64,000 bases of DNA from Parvibacter caecicola (lineage in GTDB: Bacteria; Actinomycetota; Coriobacteriia; Coriobacteriales; Eggerthellaceae): contig NZ_QIBY01000008.1 in the NCBI RefSeq assembly GCF_003725335.1, positions 1 through 64,000 on the forward strand, read 5' to 3'. A program made the position numbers and the translations under genes. The notes beneath the pieces are model-generated. The model was given only the letters and a program-made list of their open reading frames with translations. It did not search any database and had not been told where the DNA came from. This document shows positions 34,657 to 43,492 of the stretch, one piece after another; the stretch's first letter is position 1, and each line of letters starts with the position of its first letter.

Positions 34657-35463
34657 TCAGGCGGACGAATCGCGCTGTATGAGCTCGCCGTCGTTCTTCG
34701 CCGTAATCCCGTACATCTTGCCGGTTTCGGTCATGACGGCGAGCGCCCAAAATACGCCATTGGGCTTTTTGCAGCACAGGGCGTCGAACCCCGGCGAGCG
34801 CGACCACACCGCGCGGACAACCGAGAGCCCCGTGGGTATGTCGCTGAACACTCGTTTGATGACCGGAAGCGGCGTGCTCTCGCCCTCGTTGGTGTAGCAG
34901 GTGTACTCCTGAATAACTTGGGATAAGGAATCCCGGACATCATTGATTTGCTTCGAAAGGTCGGCGTACAGGCCCTCGATGGTGTGGCTCTCCTGCAGGA
35001 GCATCTTCGGCTCCTGGGGGTTGATGCCGTTGATGGCCACGCTGCAGATGGGCATCTCGGCCACGGTGTCGCCGGCGTTGAGGTCGCCTTCGATGTGGCC
35101 GGGCACGACCGCCGTCCCGGTGGTCTCCTCGCCCTTGATGGCGCGGAGCTCGCACTTGTAATCCGGGTACGTCTCGATGTGCGCGACAATCAAGTCCACC
35201 CGGTTGTACCCGGGGATGCCGTTGTCTATGTTGACCTCGGCGTAGTCCCCGGCCACGGCCCAGCGGTAGCCGCAGCACACGGCGTCCCCTCCGAGGACGC
35301 GCACCGTGTTCGAGTCGATGAGGGTGCAGGCCATCTTGCTCTTCGTGGGCAGCACGTAGCTGGCAGGGCCGAGCGTCCCGGCGTTGTAGCGCGCGTCGTT
35401 CTCCGGCGAGATGTGCGGCTCGCCGGCGTGCGCGGTGATCAGATGCAGAGACCCTTCCATCAT
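34657..35463 (-). CDS. Tail fibre / receptor-binding protein with switchable C-terminus
   Basis: 268-residue fibre or baseplate protein in its present form. Residues 1-178 are the constant part (start MMEGSLHLITAHAGEPHIS, with YRWAVAGDYAEVNIDNG and a coiled-coil-like IEGLYADLSKQINDVRD before the junction). Residues 179-268, read through site C as SLSQVIQEY and ending IQRDSSA, are the version now expressed. The N-terminal part would bind the tail tip, the C-terminal part the host surface. It overlaps the upstream gene by four bases (ATGA). Cassettes A and B are the alternative ends. Confidence 0.88.
   Translation of the reverse strand: MMEGSLHLITAHAGEPHISPENDARYNAGTLGPASYVLPTKSKMACTLIDSNTVRVLGGDAVCCGYRWAVAGDYAEVNIDNGIPGYNRVDLIVAHIETYPDYKCELRAIKGEETTGTAVVPGHIEGDLNAGDTVAEMPICSVAINGINPQEPKMLLQESHTIEGLYADLSKQINDVRDSLSQVIQEYTCYTNEGESTPLPVIKRVFSDIPTGLSVVRAVWSRSPGFDALCCKKPNGVFWALAVMTETGKMYGITAKNDGELIQRDSSA
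34917..34934 (-). repeat. Inversion site C, inside the tail-fibre gene
   Basis: Read on the minus strand, GGGATTCCTTATCCCAAG, identical to A and B over ATTCCTTATCCCA and inverted relative to them. It codes Asp178-Ser-Leu-Ser-Gln of the fibre. The distances define invertible segments of about 0.98 kb (A-C) and 0.55 kb (B-C). Confidence 0.9.
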
Positions 35464-35714
35464 CGACGCCCTTTCTCCATGTACTCGGTGAGCTGCGCCG
35501 CGAAGGCCTGGTGCATCTCCTTCCACACTTTGGCGCACTTGGGGCACAGGGTCGCCTTCATCTTCACCCCGTTCTTGTCGGTGTACTCCGCCGACAGCCA
35601 CCTTCCGCGCTCCTTGTCGTTGGGCCCCAGGTACACGATGGGCAGCTCTCCCCCGTCGTGGTTGGCCTCGGCCCTGTCGCACGCGAACCGCGTGTAACCG
35701 TCTTCAGTAGCCAT
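35460..35714 (-). CDS. Small phage protein with CxxC
   Basis: 84-residue protein between Tal and the tail fibre. It has CDR near residue 12 and a CPKC knuckle near residue 57, with a Lys/Glu-rich helix at the end (KVWKEMHQAFAAQLTEYMEK). I do not recognise the family. Overlaps of ATGA type with the fibre gene and a 2-base gap to Tal show it belongs to the tail operon. Confidence 0.75.
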   Translation of the reverse strand: MATEDGYTRFACDRAEANHDGGELPIVYLGPNDKERGRWLSAEYTDKNGVKMKATLCPKCAKVWKEMHQAFAAQLTEYMEKGRR

Positions 35715-35716
35715 CG

Positions 35717-36706
35717 CTAAACCTCCGTTTCAGTCTTGGTCTCGTACTCCACGTGACCGTCTTTCAGAATCGCTATCTTCTGGGCGATCGAGGTGACGAC
35801 CGAGAAGCCCTCCTCCACGGAGGAGCCGCCCACCACGTCGTCTATCTCGTACGCCCCGCTCTCTTCCGAGCGCATGGTGCAGGAGGAAAGCTCCCCCTGG
35901 CACTGCTCCAGGAACTTCCGCCCGTCCTCGCGGAGGGCCGTCGCGTCGGCGCTGGGACTGTCGTAGACCGCCCCGTTGTAGTCCTGGCCGAACAGCGTCT
36001 GCACCTCGCCGACCCTCCCCTTCGCGTCCGCGTACAGGTCTACGATGGTCCTGTTCGCGAGCTCGCCCGTACCCATGCAGTGCAGGTGGTTGACGGGCCG
36101 GCCCTTCGTGATGGAGAAGGCGTGGGACTCCCCGTCCATGTAGTTGTCCACGTAGTTGCCGCGCGGGACGGCCGAGAGGATGACGCGGCGGTCGGCGCCG
36201 CTGTATCGAATCTGCAGCTTCGCCCCCGCCGACAGGAGCATCTTGCGCATCGCAGTCCACCCGCCCATCTCGGAGCCGAGCCGGCTGAAGCGGTGGCCGC
36301 TGACGCGGAAGCCGCTGTCCGCCGCGGAGGCCTTGAAGATGTAGCCGAGGTTCAGCCTGGCCACCAGCATGGCCAGAATCGCGTTGCACTCCCCGGAGGC
36401 CTCCAGGTAGTCCTTGCCCTTGTCCGGCACCACCAGCGCCGACTCCAGCACCCCGTGCCAGGTTCTCCCGCCGATGGTCACGGTGTCCTTGGACGTGTCG
36501 ACCGTCAGGGAGTCGACGATGCCGCCGAACTCCGAGTCCTCCATCATCACGTAGCAGCCCTGGGCGGTGCCCGTCCCCTTCGGGATATCGAGGGAGAAGT
36601 CGACCTCCCCCTCCACCTGCACGAAGAACTGGCCCTCGGCGAACTCGTAGATGCCGCGCTCCCGCCCGTAGCGGTCGGCCCAGAACAGCCTCACATCGCA
36701 GCCCAT
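35717..36706 (-). CDS. Tail-associated protein (Gp37-like Tal/tail hub)
   Basis: 329-residue protein of the siphovirus ReqiPepy6 Gp37-like kind, which includes tail-hub and endopeptidase-like proteins at the tail tip. Its place after Dit supports this. Recognisable stretches are IPKGTGTAQGCYVMMEDSEFGGIVDSL and TIGGRTWHGVLESALV near the N-terminus. The start at 36706 overlaps the Dit gene by 16 bases. Confidence 0.8.
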   Translation of the reverse strand: MGCDVRLFWADRYGRERGIYEFAEGQFFVQVEGEVDFSLDIPKGTGTAQGCYVMMEDSEFGGIVDSLTVDTSKDTVTIGGRTWHGVLESALVVPDKGKDYLEASGECNAILAMLVARLNLGYIFKASAADSGFRVSGHRFSRLGSEMGGWTAMRKMLLSAGAKLQIRYSGADRRVILSAVPRGNYVDNYMDGESHAFSITKGRPVNHLHCMGTGELANRTIVDLYADAKGRVGEVQTLFGQDYNGAVYDSPSADATALREDGRKFLEQCQGELSSCTMRSEESGAYEIDDVVGGSSVEEGFSVVTSIAQKIAILKDGHVEYETKTETEV

Positions 36707-37527
36707 GCCGGTGCGCTCCTCTCCTCGAAAAGCTCCACCTCGATGGCGTTGTTGCCGCCCCAGGCCGCCGTGTGCCTGCCGGGCGGCACGGTCGCGAAGA
36801 TGTAAGCCCCGGCGCTCCTCTCGCCGTCCGAGAGGGCCGAGGTCTCCGTGCCGTCGCTGTGGCGGATGACTATCTCCTGCTTCGGGCCGAACCCGCGGAC
36901 GAGCAGGAGCTGCCCCCGCTCCACCGACCGGTGAACCTGGTAGCGGTTCTGCCCGATGCGCAGGTACGGCTCCGTGGCCGGCCCGGCGAACGCGATGTTC
37001 ACCTTCGCCGCCGTGGGGAACGGGTTGGCTATCTGGTCCATGTTGTCGGAATGGCGCACGTAGTCGTACGGGTAGTCGCGCGGGTAGTCGAGGGTGCCGG
37101 CGATTTCGCCGCTGCCGCCCGTGAGCGTGTAGCGCTTCGACCGCACCCAGTACGGCTGGTCGGTCACGAGGGTGCACTCGTAGACCGCCTGGCTCTCGTA
37201 CTTCAGGGCCTCGGAGACCTCGTACGACAGGAAGAAGCAGCTGATGTAGGACTGGCCCACCCACAGCTTGCCCGGCTTCAGCTCCCGCGCGTCGTAACTG
37301 ATGATGTCCAGGAACCTGTCGCGCTCCGCCAGGCTCCCGCCGCGCATGAACACGGTGAGCCCTATCTCCCTGATGGAGCGGGAGATGCCGGTGATGCGGC
37401 CGCCGGTCGAGCGGTACTCCTGGTCCAGGTCGAAGAGGTTCGAGCGCCCGTACTGGAACGGGGCCTTGCGGCCCCAGAAGACCACCTCGTCCCCGTTCGA
37501 CCCGACGTAGCGCATCTTGACCTTCAT
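36691..37527 (-). CDS. Distal tail protein (Dit)
   Basis: 278-residue protein with the N-terminal ring domain of siphophage Dit proteins (GRKAPFQYGRSNLFDLDQEYRSTG; ISRSIREIGLTVFMRGG) and a C-terminal galectin-like part (GTLDYPRDYPYDY; KVNIAFAGPATEPYLRIGQNRYQV). It would form the hub between the tail tube and the tip. Start overlaps the tape-measure stop (ATGA), with AAGGAGG upstream. Confidence 0.85.
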   Translation of the reverse strand: MKVKMRYVGSNGDEVVFWGRKAPFQYGRSNLFDLDQEYRSTGGRITGISRSIREIGLTVFMRGGSLAERDRFLDIISYDARELKPGKLWVGQSYISCFFLSYEVSEALKYESQAVYECTLVTDQPYWVRSKRYTLTGGSGEIAGTLDYPRDYPYDYVRHSDNMDQIANPFPTAAKVNIAFAGPATEPYLRIGQNRYQVHRSVERGQLLLVRGFGPKQEIVIRHSDGTETSALSDGERSAGAYIFATVPPGRHTAAWGGNNAIEVELFEERSAPAWAAM

Positions 37528-40500
37528 CGCCCCACCTCCTTCTTGACGAACCGCCCTATCGCCCGGTCGTCCAGCACCACTTCGGCGGCGGTGTTGTCGC
37601 TGATGACCCTCGGCAGCTCGCGGCGCATCTGCTGCACCTGGAAGGCGAGCTCCTGCACCGCCCTGTCCGACTGCGGGTCGCGCGTCACCTGCACCGTCTG
37701 GCGGACGCTCTCCAGGCTCTCCGCGCGCACCGTGGCGTTGGCCGCCATGTCGGAAACGCCGAGCGCCGCCGACATGGCCCTCTTCTGCTCCTCGGCCGCC
37801 TTCTCGGAGGCCATGCGGATGGCGGGGAGCGCCTCCAGCATGCCCTCGGCGTAGTTCTCCACCGAATGGCGGCCCCATCTGATTTCGCCCTCGCCGCCCT
37901 CGTGCAGCGGGCCCTCTTTCGCGATGGTGTGGCCGAGGACGGATTTGACCCATTCGCCCACCTTGCCCAGCGCGCTCATGAGCGTGGACTTGGAGCTGGA
38001 GTTGGCGATGCCGCCGGCGTAGTTCTCGGTGGTGTGCTGGCCCCAGAGCGGGGCGCTCTTCTTCACGCTCTCCAGTTTGTCCTGGACTGCGTTGCCGACG
38101 GTCTTCGCCTTGCCGCCGGCGTACGAGGCCTTGCTTCCCACGCCTGTGCCGAACGCCGCGGCGCCGGCGATGCCGGTGGTCTGGCCGGCGCCCGCCAGCT
38201 TCGCGAACTCCAGGGCGGCCGCGCTCGCAACGCCGGACGCCGCCGCCGTGACCTTCTGCCGGCCGCCGCTGATGCCCCCGGCCATCGCGGCCGGGCCGTC
38301 CGAGCCGGCCCTCTTGTTCTCGGTCACGAACGACTGCAGCGTCTTGCGAACGGACTGCACGGAGCCGTCGTAGCTGGAGACTATGGCCGAGAGCTGCTCG
38401 TCGGAGAGCGAGCCCAGGTCTTCCAAGGACACGCCCATGTCCTCCAGGTCGGCCTCCACGGCGTCGGCCTCCGCGCCGACCTTCTCCGCCATGGACTGTA
38501 TGGCCATGGAGACGGCGTCAGACGCCCCCTGGGCCTCCGTGGCGGCGTTCTCGCGGGCGAGGTGCATGCGGGTCACCAGGGCGTCCCCGGCGGCGGCCCC
38601 GGCGGCGTCGTACTCGGCCGACAGTTGGGCCAGCTTGCCGGTCGTGTCGTTTTTGAGGTCCTCAAGCACGCCCGCGTACTCCGGCCCCATCCCCGCTATG
38701 TAGTCGATGAACCGCCGCTCCGACTCGCTCGCGGCCCCCTCGTAGAGCGCCGCGAGGTTCTGCGACCAGTTCTCGGTGGCCTTTCGGTTGTGCTCCAGCG
38801 TCTGGAGCATCTTGTCGAGCGAAACGTCCTGCTTTTGCTCGATTTCGTCGAACGCGTTGCACGTCTTGCTCGACAGGTCCTCGAACGCCTTGGTGAGGTC
38901 GGACGCCTCCTGCCCCGTGTCGGAGAGGTGCTGCGCGAGCTCGTCCACCGTCCACCCGGCGTTGCGGATGGCGTCGGAGAAGTACTTCGAGCCCGAGCAG
39001 TACTCGGACAGCGCCTCGGAGATCTTCTGGACCTTCTTGGACGCCTCGTCGCTCTCCTCGGCCAGCTCCGCCGTGGCCTGGACGGCCACCTCCGTCTCGG
39101 TGACGGCCTGCTCCAGCCCCTCGCCGTAGGCCTGCGCGGCCTCGGCCGCGGTCATCTGGCCGCTCTTCACGGCCTCCACGGCCTGGGCCAGCGCCTGGTC
39201 GTGGGCGGCCATGTCCTGGGCCAGCTTGAGCGCCCGCTCCATCTCGTCTGCGTTCTCGGACTGGGCGGCGGTCAGGTCGGCCACCTGCTGCTCCAAGTCG
39301 AGCTGCGCCTGGCTCGTCCACACCTGGACGCCGAACAGCTCGCCGTAGGTCTCCTTGCAGCGCCTGGTCTCGGCCTCCAGCTCCTCCTGCGCCCGCGCCA
39401 ACTGGGCATCTATGGAGACGCTGTCCTCCATGAGGGAGTTGTAGCGCTTCATGGCCGCCTCGCCGCGGACGCGGTCGGCTTCCGCCTTCGCGAGGTTCCG
39501 CACGGCGTCGCCGGTGAGGTCGCAGGAATCGGCCACCTCGTCGTAGGCCACCGCCTCGCGCCCCAGGGCGTCGTTGAGCATGCGCGACATGCTGGCGAGC
39601 TTGGCCTTCTGATCGTCGCTGCGGTTCTCGACCTCCAGGAGGTCGGCGACGCTGCCGGCGAGGTTGAGGATGGCCCCTGCCTGGCTGGCCGCCTCGCCCT
39701 CCGCATCGCGCAGGGAGTCCACGAGCTGCCCGTGGGAGTCCACCGCGCCGCGGCACTCGTCCACGAGCTTTCCGAGCGTCTGGCGGCTCTCCTCGAAGGA
39801 GGCGTTCGCCTGCTCGTAGGCGTCCTTCGCCCTCACCGCCGCATCGGAGTTCTCGCCCTGGGCCGCTGCGGCCGATTCGTATTCCGATTTCAGGCGGGCC
39901 ACCTCGTCCGCCTGCCTCTGCGACTCGGTCGTGAGCCGCTTGGTGGAGGACATGGCCTCCATGGCGCCGCTCGCGAAGGCGCCCAGGCCCGCGACGACCG
40001 CCGTCACGCCGGCGATGATGCCCACGAGGGGCAGCGCCATGAGGGCCGTCCGGAGGACGCCCACGCCCACGGCCGCCCCGGTGGACGCGGTGCCCATCGC
40101 GGCGGTGCCGGCGGCGCTCGTGGCCGCTGCGGCGCCCTGGGCCTTTGCGGCGGCGGCGGACGCGTTCGCCGCCGCGGTCTGCGCCTTCGTTGCCGCAGTC
40201 TGCTCGACCGCCGCCACCTTCGCCCTCGCCATGAACTCGGCGAGGGACTGCATGCCCTTGCCGATGGCGGAGACGTTGCGCACGCCGGTGCCGAAGATTT
40301 TCAGAAGAGGTCCCGCGGCGGCGGACAGGGCCACGCACGCGAGCACGGCCTTCTGCTCGTCCTCCGACATGTCCGAAAAGGCCTCGGCGCCGTCGGCTAT
40401 GGCGTTGATGAGGGGCTCGGCGGCGTCCAGCACTTCGAGCATGGCGCGGCACAGCGGGCCGCCGTAGGACTCCGCTATGGCCGACACGCGGTTCTTCAGC

Positions 40501-41879
40501 ATCCCGAACTGCGCGGAGAGCGAGTTGTTGCGGTTGGCCACCTCGGCGTCCAGGGCGCTGTTCTCGCGCCACGCCTGGTTGGCCGTGTCCACCGCCCTGC
40601 CCAGGAACTCGGAGTTGTTCGCCAGGCGCTTCATGGTGTCGGTCTGGCGGATGGACGTGATGCCGAGGTCGGAGAGCATCTTGGACATGTTGCCGCCGGA
40701 CTGGACGGCGGAGTCCATGCCCACCAGCACGGCGGACAGCGCCCCCACGGCGTCCTGCCCCCATGCGGCCTTGAACTGGCCCACGGACATGTTGGCCGCC
40801 GACGCCCACGCCTCCAGCGAATCGGAGTTCATGGCCACCGCTTTGTCGATGGACGACATGATGGTGGAGATGGCGGTGCCGCCGGCCTCCGCCTCGATGC
40901 CCATGGACGCGAGCGCCGTGGACAGGCCCAGCACGTCCGCCTCGGTGAGGCCGATGGACTTCGCCGCGCCGGCGATGCGCATGGCCATGTGGGAGATGTC
41001 GGCCTCCGTGGTGGCGAAGTTGTTGCCCAGCGCCACGATGGTGGAGCCGTAGTTCTTGGTCTTGTCGTGGGCCATGCCCATGATGTTGGCGAACTGCGCG
41101 AGCTCGGTCGCGGCGTCCTCGGCGCTCATGTTGGTGGCGATGTCCAGGCCGCTCACGACCTCGCCGAACAGCTGCAGCTCGTCGATGGTGTACCCCAGCT
41201 GGGCGCCCAGGGCCTGGATGTCGAGTATCTGGGACGCGCTCACGGCGTTGGTCTTCGAGAACTCGATGGCGGCGCTCTTGAGCGCCATGTACTGCTGCTC
41301 GGTGCCGTCCACGGTCTTGCGCACGGACGTGAGGGAGTCGTCCATCTCGATGGCGGCCGCCACGGACGCGGCCCCGGCGGCGAGGATGGCCGGCGTCACC
41401 GTCTTGGTGAGGGCGGAGCCGACCTTGTCCATCTTCTCGCCCACGGGGGCTATCTTCTCGCCGAACTTCTCCAGCTTGATGCCGGCCTGGTTGAACGACG
41501 AGTTGGCGAGGTTCTGCTGCACGATGCTCTCGGCGAGCGCCTGGCGGTAGCCGTCCAGGGCCTGCTCTACCTTGGCGATGTCGCCCTGGAGCTTCGCCCA
41601 TTGGGCGTCGTCCATCTTCACATCGCCCGCGGCGACCTGGCGCTCCGCCTCCTTGAGGAGCTTCAGCTGCTCTTCGGTGGACTTGATGGCGGCGCGGTAG
41701 CTCGTCTGCTGGGCCTCCAGCAGCTTCACGTTGCCGGGGCTTATCTTCAGCGCCGACTCGATTTTCTTGATTTCGCGCGGAAGCCCGCTCATGGTCTGCT
41801 TGGCGCTGCGTATGCCCTTGTCGAGGTCTACGGTGTCCACCCCGAGCTTCAGGGTCAGCCCGCGGAAAGTGATGGCCAT
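37524..41879 (-). CDS. Tail tape measure protein
   Basis: 1451-residue protein, the longest gene of the window. N-terminal coiled-coil region (residues about 20-130), then the PhageMin_Tail-type core (FSKTNAVSASQILDIQALGAQLGYT, ISTIMSSIDKAVAMNSDSLE), hydrophobic segments near 600-670 that may enter the host membrane, and long Ala/Glu-rich helices. Length sets the tail at about 200 nm by the usual 1.5 angstrom-per-residue relation. AAAGGAGG precedes the ATG at 41879. The antisense frame is also open over most of the gene but is a composition effect. Confidence 0.95.
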   Translation of the reverse strand: MAITFRGLTLKLGVDTVDLDKGIRSAKQTMSGLPREIKKIESALKISPGNVKLLEAQQTSYRAAIKSTEEQLKLLKEAERQVAAGDVKMDDAQWAKLQGDIAKVEQALDGYRQALAESIVQQNLANSSFNQAGIKLEKFGEKIAPVGEKMDKVGSALTKTVTPAILAAGAASVAAAIEMDDSLTSVRKTVDGTEQQYMALKSAAIEFSKTNAVSASQILDIQALGAQLGYTIDELQLFGEVVSGLDIATNMSAEDAATELAQFANIMGMAHDKTKNYGSTIVALGNNFATTEADISHMAMRIAGAAKSIGLTEADVLGLSTALASMGIEAEAGGTAISTIMSSIDKAVAMNSDSLEAWASAANMSVGQFKAAWGQDAVGALSAVLVGMDSAVQSGGNMSKMLSDLGITSIRQTDTMKRLANNSEFLGRAVDTANQAWRENSALDAEVANRNNSLSAQFGMLKNRVSAIAESYGGPLCRAMLEVLDAAEPLINAIADGAEAFSDMSEDEQKAVLACVALSAAAGPLLKIFGTGVRNVSAIGKGMQSLAEFMARAKVAAVEQTAATKAQTAAANASAAAAKAQGAAAATSAAGTAAMGTASTGAAVGVGVLRTALMALPLVGIIAGVTAVVAGLGAFASGAMEAMSSTKRLTTESQRQADEVARLKSEYESAAAAQGENSDAAVRAKDAYEQANASFEESRQTLGKLVDECRGAVDSHGQLVDSLRDAEGEAASQAGAILNLAGSVADLLEVENRSDDQKAKLASMSRMLNDALGREAVAYDEVADSCDLTGDAVRNLAKAEADRVRGEAAMKRYNSLMEDSVSIDAQLARAQEELEAETRRCKETYGELFGVQVWTSQAQLDLEQQVADLTAAQSENADEMERALKLAQDMAAHDQALAQAVEAVKSGQMTAAEAAQAYGEGLEQAVTETEVAVQATAELAEESDEASKKVQKISEALSEYCSGSKYFSDAIRNAGWTVDELAQHLSDTGQEASDLTKAFEDLSSKTCNAFDEIEQKQDVSLDKMLQTLEHNRKATENWSQNLAALYEGAASESERRFIDYIAGMGPEYAGVLEDLKNDTTGKLAQLSAEYDAAGAAAGDALVTRMHLARENAATEAQGASDAVSMAIQSMAEKVGAEADAVEADLEDMGVSLEDLGSLSDEQLSAIVSSYDGSVQSVRKTLQSFVTENKRAGSDGPAAMAGGISGGRQKVTAAASGVASAAALEFAKLAGAGQTTGIAGAAAFGTGVGSKASYAGGKAKTVGNAVQDKLESVKKSAPLWGQHTTENYAGGIANSSSKSTLMSALGKVGEWVKSVLGHTIAKEGPLHEGGEGEIRWGRHSVENYAEGMLEALPAIRMASEKAAEEQKRAMSAALGVSDMAANATVRAESLESVRQTVQVTRDPQSDRAVQELAFQVQQMRRELPRVISDNTAAEVVLDDRAIGRFVKKEVGR

Positions 41880-42005
41880 GGGGCCTCCTTTGCTTTTCAA
41901 GGTGCATGGGTCGAATCCGCTCCGGGAGGGGCGGCGGGAGAGGAGGGGTTTCGGGGAACCGCCCCGCCCGGAGCGGATGCACCGAACGCGCGGTGCACCC
42001 ATCCG

Positions 42006-42257
42006 TCACATGTAGAACGCGTCTATGTCCTCCTGGGTCGCCTGCCTGGGCGCGTCCGCGGGCTCCACGCCCTCCGCCGCGCAATCGGCATAGGCGATGA
42101 AGTCGGACATGGTCATGCGCCGCAGCTCACCGATGGAGAAGCCCATCCGCACGGCGGCCAAGACGTTTCGCCAGGGAGTCCAGGCATCTGCCGAGCCTCC
42201 GCCGGATTCGGCGGGACGGTCTGCCACGAAACAGCTCGGCGCTGATGGCCGAGTCGA
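42006..42257 (-). CDS. Tail assembly chaperone, second part (frameshift product)
   Basis: Open from 42257 to TGA at 42006 with no good start codon. It codes a coherent chaperone tail (PWRNVLAAVRMGFSIGELRRMTMSDFIAY...TQEDIDAFYM), and would be reached from the preceding frame by a +1 (or -2) shift. The overlap runs 42129-42257; the run CTG-TTT-C-GTG near 42225-42234 is a candidate shift point. The long product binds the tape measure protein, encoded next. Confidence 0.75.
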   Translation of the reverse strand, partial: STRPSAPSCFVADRPAESGGGSADAWTPWRNVLAAVRMGFSIGELRRMTMSDFIAYADCAAEGVEPADAPRQATQEDIDAFYM

Positions 42258-42528
42258 TCACCCCCACCGCGCCGGCGGTGTCGCCCAGCGTGAACTCGCG
42301 GGAGTCGAACTCCCTGATCCATTTCGGGAACGGTGATACGGCATCGTCGGCCGTCTTGGCCATGGCCCAGGCGATCTGCAGCAGCACCGCGATGTCCGGG
42401 GTGCCGTCCCCGAACGCCCCGATGGCGTCCGCCATCAGGTCGGTGCCGAACTCGCCCCGGTAGTTCACCAGCGCGAGCGGCCCGCCCTGCATGTCGACGG
42501 GCCTCCCGTAGATTTCGCCGGTGACCAT
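42127..42528 (-). CDS. Tail assembly chaperone, first part
   Basis: 133-residue protein placed between the major tail protein and the tape measure, the universal place of the siphophage tail chaperone pair. N-terminal about 100 residues (MVTGEIYGRPVDMQGGPLALVNYRGEFGTDLMADAIG...) look structured; the last 30 are Arg-rich and look like read-through of the wrong frame before the stop, which fits a frameshift partway. It overlaps the tail-protein stop by one base. Confidence 0.82.
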   Translation of the reverse strand: MVTGEIYGRPVDMQGGPLALVNYRGEFGTDLMADAIGAFGDGTPDIAVLLQIAWAMAKTADDAVSPFPKWIREFDSREFTLGDTAGAVGVIDSAISAELFRGRPSRRIRRRLGRCLDSLAKRLGRRADGLLHR

Positions 42529-43121
42529 TACTCAACGGGCGCGGAGGCGTCGAGCGCGGGCATGCAGACCTTCGTCCAGAAATTCGCCCAGGACTCGGCG
42601 TCGGTGGTGTCCTCCTGGAAGATGGCGCGGGCGGTGTACACGGTCGCGCCGCCGCAGTCGATTTCCTTGGGCACGGCGGTGATGGTCACCGTCTGGGTCT
42701 TCGGGGTGGCGCTCTCCTCGGTTGTGGCGCCGTCGGCGTTGGGGCGGGTGGCCGTGCAGCTGTAGAAGACGTTGCGGCGCTTCGCCTGGTCGCCCATCAC
42801 CTCGAAGGCGAACGCGAACTCGCGGGGAACCGCGTCCGACACCTCGACCAGGGCGCCGTTCTTGTCCTTCATCCAGCCCAGGCACTCCGTGAAGAACTCA
42901 TCGGGCAGGTTGGCCACTTCCAAATCTCCCGACCAGCCGGTGTTGGACACAGTGTTATAGAAGTTCGTGTCCTCTGCGTAGAAGGGGTTGGACGACCCGG
43001 AGGGCGCCATGGACACGTTCACGGCGCCGAGCGCCTGGATAGCCGTCCCGTGCCCGTCTTCGGTCACGGGGAAGAAGGTGGCCTTCTTGAGGCCGAAGTT
43101 GACCTTGTTTTTCTTAGCCAT
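42528..43121 (-). CDS. Major tail protein
   Basis: 197-residue tail-tube protein of the phi13/HK97-type family (KVNFGLKKATFFPVTED at the start; WSGDLEVANLPDEFFTECLGWMKDK; TVTITAVP near the end). It polymerises as rings on the tape measure. It is followed directly by the chaperone gene. The ribosome site is weak-looking (AAGGAGCAAAAAAC). Confidence 0.88.
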   Translation of the reverse strand: MAKKNKVNFGLKKATFFPVTEDGHGTAIQALGAVNVSMAPSGSSNPFYAEDTNFYNTVSNTGWSGDLEVANLPDEFFTECLGWMKDKNGALVEVSDAVPREFAFAFEVMGDQAKRRNVFYSCTATRPNADGATTEESATPKTQTVTITAVPKEIDCGGATVYTARAIFQEDTTDAESWANFWTKVCMPALDASAPVE

Positions 43122-43152
43122 GTTTTTTGCTCCTTAAAAGAAAGGGCCCTCG

Positions 43153-43488
43153 TCAGAGGGCCGTGAAGTAAACTGCCGCCGTCACCGGGCTGCCTATGTC
43201 GTCTCCCCCGGCCTCGGTCGTCTCGAAAGTCCATCCGGCGCCGGAGACCGCAGCCTCCAGCGCGTCCAGCTCGTCGTCTCCGGGGCCGTCGGTGTACAGC
43301 TCGGCGCACCACCTGGGACGGATGAAGTAGTTGGTGTCGTCCGCCATGAAGTCGCTGCGGTCGACGCGGAAGAACACCACGTAGGGCAGCGGCGGGGGCG
43401 GCGAGGGGTCCCACGTCCTGTGGGCGCACGGCATGCCGCACCCCTTCAGGGCGTCGAACACCTTCCGGGTGATGTCCCTGTGGGCCAT
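43153..43488 (-). CDS. Tail terminator / minor capsid-like protein
   Basis: 111-residue protein in the place of the tail terminator (gpU/gp11-like) that caps the tube and joins head and tail. Features include YVVFFRVDRSDFMADDTNYFIRPR and WCAELYTDGPGDDELDALEAAV, typical of the alpha-beta fold of this family. Assignment rests mostly on gene order. Confidence 0.75.
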   Translation of the reverse strand: MAHRDITRKVFDALKGCGMPCAHRTWDPSPPPPLPYVVFFRVDRSDFMADDTNYFIRPRWCAELYTDGPGDDELDALEAAVSGAGWTFETTEAGGDDIGSPVTAAVYFTAL

Positions 43489-43492
43489 CGCG

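Noticed and set aside
37866-42245. 1459-codon open frame on the strand opposite the tape measure gene
   Set aside because: It mirrors the tape measure gene in high-GC DNA, has a His/Arg/Gly/Val-rich composition typical of antisense frames, and lacks family motifs. The same holds for the long antisense frames over leuS (19171-21021), IMP dehydrogenase (29219-31075) and the primase/helicase (52203-54206).
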